DNA of 46,389 nt from JBDUCV01 sp040003255. Lineage in GTDB: Bacteria; Actinomycetota; Actinomycetes; Mycobacteriales; Jatrophihabitantaceae. Positions 24,396 to 33,127 of this stretch are shown here, one piece after another (position 1 is the first letter of the stretch; each line of letters opens with the position of its first letter). The notes under the pieces are model-generated. The model searched no databases, was not told the DNA's origin, and saw nothing but the letters and a program-made list of their open reading frames with translations. Position numbers and translations under genes: made by a program. The DNA is taken from NCBI GenBank assembly GCA_040003255.1, contig JBDUCV010000009.1, positions 1-46,389 of the forward strand. The letters run 5' to 3'.

Positions 24396-26030
24396 TCACG
24401 GACGGCGCCATTGGCGCGCGTCGCGCGCCAGCATGTCGTCGGATTCCTTGGGCCCCCACTCGCCCGCGCGGTAGAGGTGGGGCTGGCTGTCGACCCAGAA
24501 TTCCTCCAACGGGTCGATCACCCGCCACGACGCCTCGACCTCGTCGTTGCGTGGGAAGAGGGTGGCATCGCCCAGCAGCACGTCCAGGATGAGCCGTTCG
24601 TAGGCCTCCGGGGATGACTCGGTGAAAGCCTCGCCGTAGAGGAAGTCCATGGCAACGTCGCGGACCTCCATCGCACTGCCGGGCACCTTCGAGCCGAACT
24701 TCAACGTCACGCCCTCATCCGGCTGGACCCGGATGACGAGCTGATTGTGGCCGAGCTCTTGCGTGTCGGTGCGGCTGAATGGCAGGTGCGGGGCCTTTTT
24801 GAACAGGACACCGATCTCGGTTACCCGCCGGGGCAACCGCTTGCCGGTGCGCATGTAGAAGGGCACGCCGGCCCAGCGTCGGGTCTCGATGCCCAGCCGC
24901 ACCGCGGCGTAGGTCTCGGTGGTGCTGTCGTCCGGGATGTCGTCCTCGTCGCGGTAGGCGACGGCACGTTCACCGGCCAACCAGCCCTGGTCGTACTGTC
25001 CGCGGACCGCATAGGCGCCGAGGCCCTTGGGCAGCGAGATCGCCCGCAACACCTTGATCTTCTCGGTGCGAATGGCCTCCGCGGAAAACTCGACCGGCTC
25101 CTCCATGGCGGTGAGCGCCAACAGCTGCAGCAGGTGGTTCTGCAGCACGTCCCGCGCCGCACCGGTGGCGTCGTAAAACGCGGCGCGCCCGCCGATGCCG
25201 ACATCCTCGGCCATCGTGATTTGCACCGAGTCGACGTAGTTGGAGTTCCACACCGGCTCGAAGAGCTGATTGGCGAACCGCAACGCCATGATGTTCTGGA
25301 CAGTCTCCTTGCCCAGGTAGTGGTCGATGCGGAAGACGTCCTTGGCCGTGAACACTGCGTCCACCAGCCGATTCAATTCCAGGGCGCTCGGCAGATCGTT
25401 GCCGAACGGTTTCTCCACCACGACCCGGCGCCAGCCACCGCTGCGGGCATTGCTCGCCATGCCGGTGCGCTCCATCTGCTTGAGCACAATGGGAAACATG
25501 CTGGGCGGGATCGACAGGTAGAACGCGGCGTTGCCCTTGATGCCGTGACTGTCGCGTAGGTGATCCAGGGTCTTGGCCAATTCGTCGAACGCCTCGTCGT
25601 CGTCGAACGAGCCGGGGACGAACTGGACGTTGTCGCACAGCCGCCGCCACACCTCCTCGTTCCAAGCCGTCCGCGCGTGCTCCTTTGCCGCCTTCTTGGC
25701 CAGCGCGGCGAAATCGCCGTCGCCCCAGTCACGGCGGGCGAAGCCGAGCAGGACGAAGTCCGCCGGCAACAGGCCTCGGTTGGCCAGGTCGTAGATGGCC
25801 GGGAGCACCTTCTTGCGCGACAGGTCACCGGTCACGCCGAAGACCACCAGGGCGCAGGGTTCGGGCACCCGCGGCAGTCGTCGGTCGGTCGGATCCCGAA
25901 GCGGATTGCGGTGCTCGAGCGCGGTGGCAGCCGGGGTAGTCGGCGGTGACTCCGGTGAGTCGGACATCTCAGTCGGCGCGGCGGTACCCACCGGCTTCTC
26001 GATGCCTATGGTGGGACTCGCTTCGGTCAC
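24396..26030 (-). CDS. zwf: Glucose-6-phosphate 1-dehydrogenase
   Basis: A 544-residue G6PDH making 6-phosphogluconolactone and NADPH. The coenzyme motif FGVTGDLSRKK starts near residue 64 and the active-site RIDHYLGKE block and EKPFG are present; the C-terminal domain is complete. About 40 residues precede the RNPLRD..RLPRVP stretch that starts most actinobacterial homologues. This extension is Pro/Glu/Thr-rich and probably disordered. The GTG start is supported by AGGAGAA just upstream; an in-frame ATG at 25967 would shorten it by 21 residues. It lies 56 nt after tal and 10 nt before opcA. Confidence 0.96.
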   Translation of the reverse strand: MTEASPTIGIEKPVGTAAPTEMSDSPESPPTTPAATALEHRNPLRDPTDRRLPRVPEPCALVVFGVTGDLSRKKVLPAIYDLANRGLLPADFVLLGFARRDWGDGDFAALAKKAAKEHARTAWNEEVWRRLCDNVQFVPGSFDDDEAFDELAKTLDHLRDSHGIKGNAAFYLSIPPSMFPIVLKQMERTGMASNARSGGWRRVVVEKPFGNDLPSALELNRLVDAVFTAKDVFRIDHYLGKETVQNIMALRFANQLFEPVWNSNYVDSVQITMAEDVGIGGRAAFYDATGAARDVLQNHLLQLLALTAMEEPVEFSAEAIRTEKIKVLRAISLPKGLGAYAVRGQYDQGWLAGERAVAYRDEDDIPDDSTTETYAAVRLGIETRRWAGVPFYMRTGKRLPRRVTEIGVLFKKAPHLPFSRTDTQELGHNQLVIRVQPDEGVTLKFGSKVPGSAMEVRDVAMDFLYGEAFTESSPEAYERLILDVLLGDATLFPRNDEVEASWRVIDPLEEFWVDSQPHLYRAGEWGPKESDDMLARDARQWRRP

Positions 26031-26086
26031 CGGTTCTCCTTCGGGTGTCGGTACCGTGCCGCCGGGCCGCTGCCGGGACGGCCCGA

Positions 26087-27193
26087 TCAGCGCTGAGCCG
26101 ACAGCTGACCTTGAACTCCCTCGAGCAATTGCTTCCAGGCATCCTCGAACTTCTGCACGCCTTCGACCTCGAGCAGCTCGACGACGTCGTCGTAGCCGAT
26201 GCCGATCGAGTCGAGATCGTCAAGCACCTTCTGCGCGTCGGCGTATGTGCCGCGCACCGTGTCGCCGCGGATGACGCCGTGATCGGCGACCGCCTCCATG
26301 GTTGCTTCGGGCATGGTGTTCACCGTGTTCGGTGCGACGAGCTCGACGACGTACATCGTGTCGTCGTAGGACGGGTCCTTGACCCCGGTCGAGGCCCACA
26401 GCGGTCGTTGCCCGTTGGCTCCGGCCCGCTCGAGCGCCCGCCAGCGGTCGGAGGAGAACACCCGCTCGTAGTGCTCGTAAGCCAATCGTGCGTTGGCGAT
26501 ACCGGCCTTGCCGCGAAGCGCTCGGGCCTCCTCCGACCCGATCTTGTCCAGCCGCTTGTCGATCTCGGTGTCGACGCGCGACACGAAAAACGACGCCACC
26601 GAGCGAATCGTCGACAGGTCGATGCCTGCCGCCTCGGCGGCCTCGAGCCCGCTGAGGTAGGCATCCATGACCTTGTCGTATCGATCCAGGGAAAAGATCA
26701 AGGTGACGTTCACACTGATTCCCTCGGCGGTGGCTGCCGTGATGGATGGCAACCCTGCCTCAGTCGCCGGAATCTTGACCATCACATTGGGCCGATCGAC
26801 GAGCCACCACAGCGCCTTGGCCTCGGCGGTCGTCTTCGCGGTGTCCTTGGCGATTCGCGGATCGACCTCGATGGAGACCCGGCCGTCCTTGCCGTCGGTC
26901 TTGTCGTACTCAGGACGGAGCACGTCGCACGCCCAGCGAATGTCGTAGCTGGTGAGCAGCCGCACGGCCTCCTCGAGCGCGACACCGCGTGCGGCGAGAT
27001 CGCCGATCTGGTCGTCGTATGCGGCGCCTTGCTCCATGGCCTTCTGGAAGATCGTCGGATTGCTCGTCACCCCGACGACATGCTTGTCGTCCAGCAATGC
27101 CTGCAAGGTGCCGCTCTGCAGTCGCTCACGGCTGATGTCATCGAGCCAGATCGAAACGCCTTGGCCGGAAAGATCGGCGAGTACATCGGTCAT
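26087..27193 (-). CDS. tal: Transaldolase
   Basis: A 368-residue transaldolase of the longer actinobacterial type. The family start VSIWLDDISRERL, VTSNPTIFQKAM, and the Schiff-base lysine region NVMVKIPATEAGLPSI are present, and WASTGVKDPSYDDTMYVVELVAPNTVNTMPEAT is the usual C-terminal barrel segment. It transfers dihydroxyacetone units between sedoheptulose 7-phosphate and glyceraldehyde 3-phosphate. AAGGAG lies 7 nt before the ATG, and the tkt stop is 24 nt upstream, so it is the second gene of the pentose phosphate operon. Confidence 0.96.
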   Translation of the reverse strand: MTDVLADLSGQGVSIWLDDISRERLQSGTLQALLDDKHVVGVTSNPTIFQKAMEQGAAYDDQIGDLAARGVALEEAVRLLTSYDIRWACDVLRPEYDKTDGKDGRVSIEVDPRIAKDTAKTTAEAKALWWLVDRPNVMVKIPATEAGLPSITAATAEGISVNVTLIFSLDRYDKVMDAYLSGLEAAEAAGIDLSTIRSVASFFVSRVDTEIDKRLDKIGSEEARALRGKAGIANARLAYEHYERVFSSDRWRALERAGANGQRPLWASTGVKDPSYDDTMYVVELVAPNTVNTMPEATMEAVADHGVIRGDTVRGTYADAQKVLDDLDSIGIGYDDVVELLEVEGVQKFEDAWKQLLEGVQGQLSAQR

Positions 27194-27217
27194 GTCGCGC
27201 TCCTTACAGAGGTGGTG

Positions 27218-29338
27218 CTAGGTGCCGGTGGTCGAGCCGGTGATCTCACCGACCCGTTCGAGGGAGGCGTGCGCAGCGGCGACGACTCGGTCGGGAGTGA
27301 AGCCGAACTGCTCGAACAGGACGGACGCCGTGGCGCTCGCCCCGAAGTGATCGATACCCACGATTTGGCCGGCTTCGCCGACGTACTCGCGCCAGCCCTG
27401 CGGCACCCCGGCCTCGACGCTGACCCGGGCCCGGACGCCAGGTGGCAACACGTGCTGCCGGTAGGACGCGGGCTGCGCCTGGAACCACTCGAGACATGGC
27501 AGCGAAACCACCCGGGTCGCGGTGCCGTCGGCCTCCAGCCGCTCCCGGGCGGTGAGCGCGAGCGACACCTCGGAGCCGGTCGCCATCAAGATCACGTGCG
27601 GCATGCCGGTCGATGCTTCTTCGAGGATGTAGCCACCCTTGCCGGCATCGACCACCTTCGCGGGGTCGAGCACCGGCAGCGGCTGCCGGGAGAGCGCGAT
27701 GCCGGCGGGCCGATCAGTGTGCTCGAGCACCGTCTTCCAGACCACCGCTGTCTCGTTGGCGTCTGCGGGCCGGACGATGTCGAGCCCCGGCACGGCACGC
27801 AGCGCCGCTAGCTGCTCGATCGGCTGATGGGTGGGACCGTCTTCGCCCAGCCCAATCGAGTCATGCGTCCAGACATAGATCGTCGGTAGCTTCATCAAGG
27901 CGGCGAGACGCACCGGCGGGCGCATGTAGTCACTGAAGATGAGGAACGTTCCGCCGTACACGCGGGTGGCACCGTGCAGCGTGATGCCGTTCATGATCGA
28001 GCCCATGGCGTGCTCGCGGATGCCGAAATGCAGCGTGCGTCCGTACGGGCCGCCGGACCACTCCTTGGTTTGATGCTCGGCGGGGATGAAGCTCGGCTCG
28101 CCCTCCATCGTGGTGTTGTTGCTCTCGGCGAGATCGGCTGAGCCGCCCCAGAGTTCGGGCAGCACGGGCGCCAACGCGGTGAGCACCTTGCCGGACGCGG
28201 CCCGGGTGGCCATCGCGTTGGCCTTGCCGTCCTTCTCGGTGGGGAACGCCGGGAGCACGTCGGCCCAGCCGTCGGGCAGGGTGCGGGCCACCAGCCGGTC
28301 GAACAGAACCTTGGCGTCGGGATTCGCCTTGGCCCACGCATCGAAGCTCGGCTGCCACTCTTCCTGCGCGGCGCGACCACGGTCGACGGCCCGGCGGGTA
28401 TGCGCGAGCACTTCGGGGTCAACCGCGAAATGCACATCGGGGTCGTAGCCCAGGATCTCCTTCGTGCGGCGGACCTCGTCCTCACCCAGTGCCGAGCCGT
28501 GCGCTTTGCCGGTGTTCTGCTTGGTGGGCGCGGGCCAGCCGATGATCGTCCGTACGGCGATGATCGACGGGCGGCCGGTCTCGGCCTTGGCCTTCTCGAG
28601 CGCGGCAGCCATGGCTTTGACGTCCTCACCGGAGTCGACCCGCTGGGTGTGCCAGCCGTAGGCCTGGTAGCGCTTGAGCACATCCTCGGAGAACGCGATG
28701 CTGGTGTCGTCCTCGATGGAGATGTGGTTGTCGTCGTAGACCATGATCAGGTTGCCGAGCTGCTGATGCCCGGCCAAGCTAGACGCCTCGCTCGATACGC
28801 CTTCCTCGAGATCGCCGTCGCCACAGAACACATAGATGTGGTGGTCGAACGGTGATTCACCCGGCGGTGTATCGGGGTCCAGCAGGCCGCGTTCACGGCG
28901 GGCCGCCATTGCCATGCCGACCGCATTGCCGACGCCTTGGCCGAGCGGCCCGGTCGTGGTCTCGACGCCGATCGTGTGCCCGTGTTCGGGGTGACCGGGC
29001 GTCAGCGAGCCCCAGGTGCGCAGCCGCTTGAGGTCGTCGAGTTCCAGGCCATAGCCGGTGAGGAACAGCTGGCAGTACAGGGTGAGCGAGGAGTGCCCAT
29101 TGGACAGCACGAACCGGTCGCGCGCGACCCAGTTGGGATCGGCCGGGTTATGTCGCAGAACCCGCTGAAAGAGCAGGTGCGCGAGTGGTGCCAGGCTCAT
29201 CGCGGTACCGGGATGACCGTTGCCGACTTTCTGCACAGCGTCGGCTGCGAGCAGTCGCGCGGTGTCGACGCCCTTGCTGTCGAGGTCGGTCCACCAAGAG
29301 GGATGCGCGGTGACGACGCCCTGCTGCTGGTCGCTCAC
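27218..29338 (-). CDS. tkt: Transketolase
   Basis: A 706-residue transketolase from the GTG at 29338. The thiamine diphosphate site GDGDLEEGVSSEASSLAG..YDDN, the substrate loop NGHPGTAMSLAP and GHSSLTLY, the SIGLGEDGPTHQPIEQLA block and the C-terminal Rossmann-like domain are complete. It moves two-carbon units in the non-oxidative pentose phosphate pathway. A longer in-frame reading up to 29494 runs into the divergent ctaB promoter region and is not family-like. AGCGTA at 29406-29411 (TACGCT on the coding strand) may be the -10. It is the promoter-proximal gene of tkt-tal-zwf-opcA-pgl. Confidence 0.96.
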   Translation of the reverse strand: MSDQQQGVVTAHPSWWTDLDSKGVDTARLLAADAVQKVGNGHPGTAMSLAPLAHLLFQRVLRHNPADPNWVARDRFVLSNGHSSLTLYCQLFLTGYGLELDDLKRLRTWGSLTPGHPEHGHTIGVETTTGPLGQGVGNAVGMAMAARRERGLLDPDTPPGESPFDHHIYVFCGDGDLEEGVSSEASSLAGHQQLGNLIMVYDDNHISIEDDTSIAFSEDVLKRYQAYGWHTQRVDSGEDVKAMAAALEKAKAETGRPSIIAVRTIIGWPAPTKQNTGKAHGSALGEDEVRRTKEILGYDPDVHFAVDPEVLAHTRRAVDRGRAAQEEWQPSFDAWAKANPDAKVLFDRLVARTLPDGWADVLPAFPTEKDGKANAMATRAASGKVLTALAPVLPELWGGSADLAESNNTTMEGEPSFIPAEHQTKEWSGGPYGRTLHFGIREHAMGSIMNGITLHGATRVYGGTFLIFSDYMRPPVRLAALMKLPTIYVWTHDSIGLGEDGPTHQPIEQLAALRAVPGLDIVRPADANETAVVWKTVLEHTDRPAGIALSRQPLPVLDPAKVVDAGKGGYILEEASTGMPHVILMATGSEVSLALTARERLEADGTATRVVSLPCLEWFQAQPASYRQHVLPPGVRARVSVEAGVPQGWREYVGEAGQIVGIDHFGASATASVLFEQFGFTPDRVVAAAHASLERVGEITGSTTGT

Positions 29339-29405
29339 GATATTGTTCGGTCCCTTCGTCGGCGGTCCCGCGGGGCGCGTGCTCTCGTCCGCTGCTCCTG
29401 CGTTC

Positions 29406-29411
29406 AGCGTA
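29406..29411 (-). promoter_or_regulatory. Possible -10 element of the tkt operon
   Basis: The minus strand reads TACGCT here, fitting TAnnnT and giving a leader of about 60 nt before the tkt GTG. No good -35 is visible. Confidence 0.22.
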
Positions 29412-29515
29412 GTCAGTACCCCAACTTCGCGACCTCCTCCCCAAGTGGACGAGCAGGTCTTGCCGGGACGAGGCGCGGCGGCGGGTGCGCGCACGGGGCA
29501 CCGGCGCGTGCCGGA

Positions 29516-29521
29516 TACCCT
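29516..29521 (+). promoter_or_regulatory. -10 element of leaderless ctaB, with adjacent dyad
   Basis: TACCCT ends 6 nt before the ctaB GTG at 29528, so transcription should start at the start codon. Just upstream GGCAC (29497-29501) and GTGCC (29508-29512) form an inverted repeat that a regulator could bind. Confidence 0.35.
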
Positions 29522-29527
29522 GAGTGC

Positions 29528-30484
29528 GTGACGCAGATCCGGGTGGCGCCCGCCCGAGCGGGCCGGCCGGAGACGGCGTCGTCAGGGGCGCTCGAGGCGT
29601 CCCCGACTGCATCGGTAGGGCGCCGGATCCGGTCCTATGTGGCGCTGACCAAGCCCCGCATCATCGAGCTCCTGCTGGTTACCACACTGCCTTCGATGAT
29701 TCTCGCCGCGGGTGGGCTGCCGCCGTGGACCATCGTGGTCGTCACGATGATCGGCGGCACGCTCGCGGCGGCGAGTGCGAATGCATTGAACTGCTACGTC
29801 GACCGCGACATCGACGCGATCATGCGGCGCACCGGACATCGTCCGCTCGCCCGGCGAGAGGTCTCCCCGGTCGGGGCGCTCGTCTTCGGTGTTGCGCTTG
29901 GCATCATCTCAGTGCTGACAATCGGGTTTGCCACGAACTGGCTGGCCGGGGCGCTGACCGCGGTGGCGATCGGCTTCTACGTGGTCATCTACACGATCGT
30001 GCTCAAGCGGCGCACGGCGCAGAACATCGTCTGGGGCGGCGCGGCAGGGTGCATGCCGGTGCTGATCGGGTGGGCGGCCGTCACCGGCAGCTTGTCGTGG
30101 GCGGCGCTGATTCTGTTCGGGATCGTGTTCTTCTGGACGCCGCCGCATTTCTGGGCACTCGCGATCCGCTACCGAGACGATTACGCCCGCGCCGGGGTGC
30201 CGATGCTGCCTGTGGTCGCGACCCCGGTCCGAGTGGCCACGCAGATCGTCGGCTACTCCTGGTGCACCGTGGCCTGCTCGCTGGCGCTCTGGCCGGTGGC
30301 GACCGGGTGGCTCTACGGCGTGCTGGCGGCCGCTGCCGGGGCGACGCTGCTGGTCGCCGCACATCGGCTGCTCGCCCGAACCGCCGCGGGCCAGGACCCC
30401 AAGCCCATGCGGCTGTTCCACCTGTCGAACAGCTACCTCGCGTTCGTATTCGTCGCGATTGCGCTCGATACCTTCGCCCGCTGA
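29528..30484 (+). CDS. ctaB: Protoheme IX farnesyltransferase (heme O synthase)
   Basis: A 318-residue UbiA-superfamily membrane prenyltransferase that converts heme B to heme O for aa3-type cytochrome oxidase. The first Asp-rich motif NCYVDRDIDAIMRRT and the second region YTIVLKRRTAQNIVWGG are complete, and TPPHFWALAI is the CtaB/CyoE-specific stretch. About nine membrane helices are seen. The GTG at 29528 is chosen because a -10 element lies 6 nt upstream and the N-terminus matches the family in length; the frame stays open far upstream but antisense to tkt. The product feeds CtaA, encoded 4 kb downstream. Confidence 0.95.
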   Translation: MTQIRVAPARAGRPETASSGALEASPTASVGRRIRSYVALTKPRIIELLLVTTLPSMILAAGGLPPWTIVVVTMIGGTLAAASANALNCYVDRDIDAIMRRTGHRPLARREVSPVGALVFGVALGIISVLTIGFATNWLAGALTAVAIGFYVVIYTIVLKRRTAQNIVWGGAAGCMPVLIGWAAVTGSLSWAALILFGIVFFWTPPHFWALAIRYRDDYARAGVPMLPVVATPVRVATQIVGYSWCTVACSLALWPVATGWLYGVLAAAAGATLLVAAHRLLARTAAGQDPKPMRLFHLSNSYLAFVFVAIALDTFAR

Positions 30485-30515
30485 GGACGCACCCTGCCGC
30501 TCGTCGAAACCACGG

Positions 30516-32123
30516 TCAGTTGGCCGGAATACTGACCGCAAACGTCTGCGGGTTCGCGACGGTCGCGGTGATGCCGCCGCTCGCCGACGACCCGCTGATC
30601 GTGATCGTTCCGGTCGTGAAGCTGGCCGGCACCTCGAAGACGTTGAAAATCTTGTCGGCGCCGCTCGCCAGGTTGCGCGCCTTGATGGGGGTGCCCCCAG
30701 TAGGTGCCAACGTCAACCAGGTGGTGTCCACCCCGAACAGCTCGGCGCTATCGATCGTCGTCAGCCTCAGATCGACCACGAGAAAGGCCTTAGCCCCACT
30801 CGACGCGTGGGTTGTGCCGCTCCACCATTCGAGCCTCGCCCGGCTGGCGGTGATCGTCTCGGTCGCGGTTGCCGACGCATTGCCGTTGGTCAGGTCAAGC
30901 CGCACCTTGAGATTCACGGATAGCGACCCAGTGAGGTGCTTGCGGGTCAGCACCGCAACGTTCGTGGCGAGCGGCTTGCCGTCGAGCAGCGACAGCCGCT
31001 GGTCAAGTCCCTCGTCGAGCAGCACGAGCTCGACGGACGTCGCCGAGGTTGGTACCGCGACGACTACGCTCTGGCCCGCGTCTGGATCTGGCAGCGGCCT
31101 TCCGGGGGCTTTGTCGACCGAGACGGACAAATTGCCGGGGGAGACACCACTGCCGGCCTGTCCGGGGGCGTCGCCGGTCTGGAATGCGATCAGCTGCTGA
31201 CCCTTCGGCGCGCTGCGGGCGTCATCGCCGGTTCCGTAGCGATCGATCTTGCCGAGCTTGGTGAGCTTGACGCCACGGATCCGACTCGCAATGACCGCGT
31301 TCGGCGGGGCATCGCCGAGGACCGTCTTGCCCAAGTCGGCGGCGATCAGCAGATCGTGACCGGCAGCCTGGGGCTCGGGAGCGCTGAGCCCGCCAGCTGC
31401 CGAAGGAGGTGTGCGCGAGTCGGGGCGGCGCAGTGAGATGGTCGACGGCAGCGTGTCCGGGTCCTTCGGCGATGGGGTGCCCGCGACCGTCAGAGTCACC
31501 TTGCCGTCCTTCGCGCCGGCACTGCTGACCGGAATGCTGAGATAGGGCTTGGCGGTGTCGCCATCGACGAACAGCACCGGTCCGCACCGCAGCGCCCCAT
31601 CGATGTCGCTCTTCTTGGTGCCCTTCGGCGGCTCGGCTGGCTGAGCGAAGTAGCAGCGCGTGTCGGCGTTCTTGGCGCCGTGTCGACTGGCGACGACCGC
31701 CATGACCGCTGACTCGGCCTGGGTGAGCACCTGCTCGGGCTTGGCGATCTCCTTGCCGCCAAATGTGAACGGCGGCGCGTCCTTTCGCGGAAGGAAGAAC
31801 CACCCGGCGCCTAGCAGGGCCGCGACGAGCACGACGACCAAACCGATGATCAGGGGCGTGCGGCCACGGTGGCGCCGTGGAACGACAGGCAACCAACCCG
31901 TCGGCTGCTCGTCGTCCTGCACCGGGAATCCGGCCAGGCCGTACTCGGCTGGCGTCGCGGCCCACGGCTGAGCGGCTGGCGGATAGCACCGGGCAACGAG
32001 GGTGTAGCCCTGCGGTTGGTCGGCGCGAGGAGACGGCCTGCGTTGTCCGGTCCACTGCTGGCCGTCGTAGTACTGCAGGGCCGCCGCGTCGAACGGATCG
32101 GGGTACCAACCAGGCGTCGTCAC
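30516..32123 (-). CDS. DUF2510 membrane-anchored protein of unknown function
   Basis: A 535-residue protein from the GTG at 32123, which has GGGAGG 7 nt upstream. The N-terminus is a DUF2510 module (TPGWYPDP..LQYYDGQQWT, 3-25), a small cytoplasmic motif found on many actinobacterial membrane proteins. A Pro-rich linker leads to one transmembrane helix (about 90-111, LIIGLVVVLVAALLGAGWFF), then a large outside part of about 420 residues rich in Thr, Ser, Gly and beta-strand patterns. That part has one Cys pair (TRCYF..LRCGP) that may form a disulfide. I do not recognise an enzymatic motif. It stands convergent to ctaB and divergent from the ATP-grasp gene. Confidence 0.75.
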   Translation of the reverse strand: MTTPGWYPDPFDAAALQYYDGQQWTGQRRPSPRADQPQGYTLVARCYPPAAQPWAATPAEYGLAGFPVQDDEQPTGWLPVVPRRHRGRTPLIIGLVVVLVAALLGAGWFFLPRKDAPPFTFGGKEIAKPEQVLTQAESAVMAVVASRHGAKNADTRCYFAQPAEPPKGTKKSDIDGALRCGPVLFVDGDTAKPYLSIPVSSAGAKDGKVTLTVAGTPSPKDPDTLPSTISLRRPDSRTPPSAAGGLSAPEPQAAGHDLLIAADLGKTVLGDAPPNAVIASRIRGVKLTKLGKIDRYGTGDDARSAPKGQQLIAFQTGDAPGQAGSGVSPGNLSVSVDKAPGRPLPDPDAGQSVVVAVPTSATSVELVLLDEGLDQRLSLLDGKPLATNVAVLTRKHLTGSLSVNLKVRLDLTNGNASATATETITASRARLEWWSGTTHASSGAKAFLVVDLRLTTIDSAELFGVDTTWLTLAPTGGTPIKARNLASGADKIFNVFEVPASFTTGTITISGSSASGGITATVANPQTFAVSIPAN

Positions 32124-32197
32124 GGGTTGCCTCCCAGATCGGTCGACTTCGGTGAAGCTGCTGCTCGGTCCACGTCGGCACGCTACTGCGCCGTCCG

Positions 32198-32203
32198 TAG
32201 GAT
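32198..32203 (+). promoter_or_regulatory. -10 element of the leaderless ATP-grasp gene
   Basis: TAGGAT ends 6 nt before the GTG at 32210, with no Shine-Dalgarno sequence between them. This suggests a leaderless message for the ATP-grasp/DUF445 pair. Confidence 0.35.
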
Positions 32204-32209
32204 CGCCGG

Positions 32210-33127
32210 GTGATCGCCGAGACCACGCGGCAGCCGCGTATTGCCCTCGCCACCTGCCTGGAGATGCCCGAAGGCGACGAGGATGCCGCCCTGCTCGTCG
32301 AGGCACTCGCCGGTCAAGGTGCGCTCGCCAGCTGGCGAGTTTGGACCGACGCCGACGTCGACTGGCGGTCTTACGAGCTGGTCGTGGTCCGAACACCCTG
32401 GGACTACACGGCGCGGCGTGCGGAGTTCCTCTCGTGGACACATCGCGTACCGCGACTTGCCAACCCGCCTGACGTCCTGGCCTGGAACTCGGACAAGCGC
32501 TACCTGGGCGAGCTGGCAGCAGCTGGCGTACCGATAGTTCCAACAACCTGGTCGACGCCCGGCGCGGAGCTGGCGTTGCCCGATGGGCCGTTCGTGCTCA
32601 AGCCATCGGTCGGTGCCGGCTCGAAGGGCGCGGGCCGGTTCGATCCAACCCGTCCGGGCGTCTCCGACACCGCCCGCGCCCACGCGGCCGCTCTGCACGA
32701 CGCCGGCCGGACGGTCATGGTTCAGCCGTATCTGGCCGACGTGGACGAGGCCGGCGAGACGGCGCTGATTTATCTGGCCGGAAGGTTCAGTCATGCGATT
32801 GGCAAGTCGGCGATGCTCGCGGCGAACCTGGCCAACGAGCTTGATCCCGGCTTCTCCGCCTCGCTCTTCCTCGAGGAACACATCACGGTTCGCCTCGCGT
32901 CGGCGGCCGAACTTGATCTCGGCGATCAGGTGTTGCGAACCGTTCGCGCAATGGTCAGCCACGACCTGCTCTATGCCCGTGTCGACCTGCTGCCGACGCC
33001 CGATGGGCCGGTGCTCATCGAGCTGGAATTGATCGAGCCTTCGCTGTTCTTGAGCCATGGGGAACAGTCCGCCGAGCGCTTCGCCGCCGCCATAATCGAC
33101 GCCGCCACCGAATTGACCGGCCGCTGA
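32210..33127 (+). CDS. ATP-grasp family ligase-like protein
   Basis: A 305-residue protein with the ATP-grasp layout: an N-terminal pre-ATP-grasp part with VVVRTPWDYTARRAEFLSW (about 58-76), an ATP-binding strand pair GPFVLKPSVGAGSKGAGRF (about 125-143), VMVQPYLADVDEAGETALIYLAG, and a C-terminal metal-binding segment YARVDLLPTPDGPVLIELELIEPSLF. The family joins a carboxylate to an amine or thiol through an acyl-phosphate. Overall it resembles glutathione synthetase/RimK-type folds and the relatives of cyclo-ligase DcsG, but the substrate cannot be read from sequence. Its stop overlaps the DUF445 start (TGATG), so the two proteins are probably made together. Confidence 0.78.
   Translation: MIAETTRQPRIALATCLEMPEGDEDAALLVEALAGQGALASWRVWTDADVDWRSYELVVVRTPWDYTARRAEFLSWTHRVPRLANPPDVLAWNSDKRYLGELAAAGVPIVPTTWSTPGAELALPDGPFVLKPSVGAGSKGAGRFDPTRPGVSDTARAHAAALHDAGRTVMVQPYLADVDEAGETALIYLAGRFSHAIGKSAMLAANLANELDPGFSASLFLEEHITVRLASAAELDLGDQVLRTVRAMVSHDLLYARVDLLPTPDGPVLIELELIEPSLFLSHGEQSAERFAAAIIDAATELTGR

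Noticed and set aside
25946..27811. 621-codon plus-strand frame opposite zwf, tal and tkt
   Set aside because: It crosses three confirmed genes and shows no motif; composition is typical of antisense reading.
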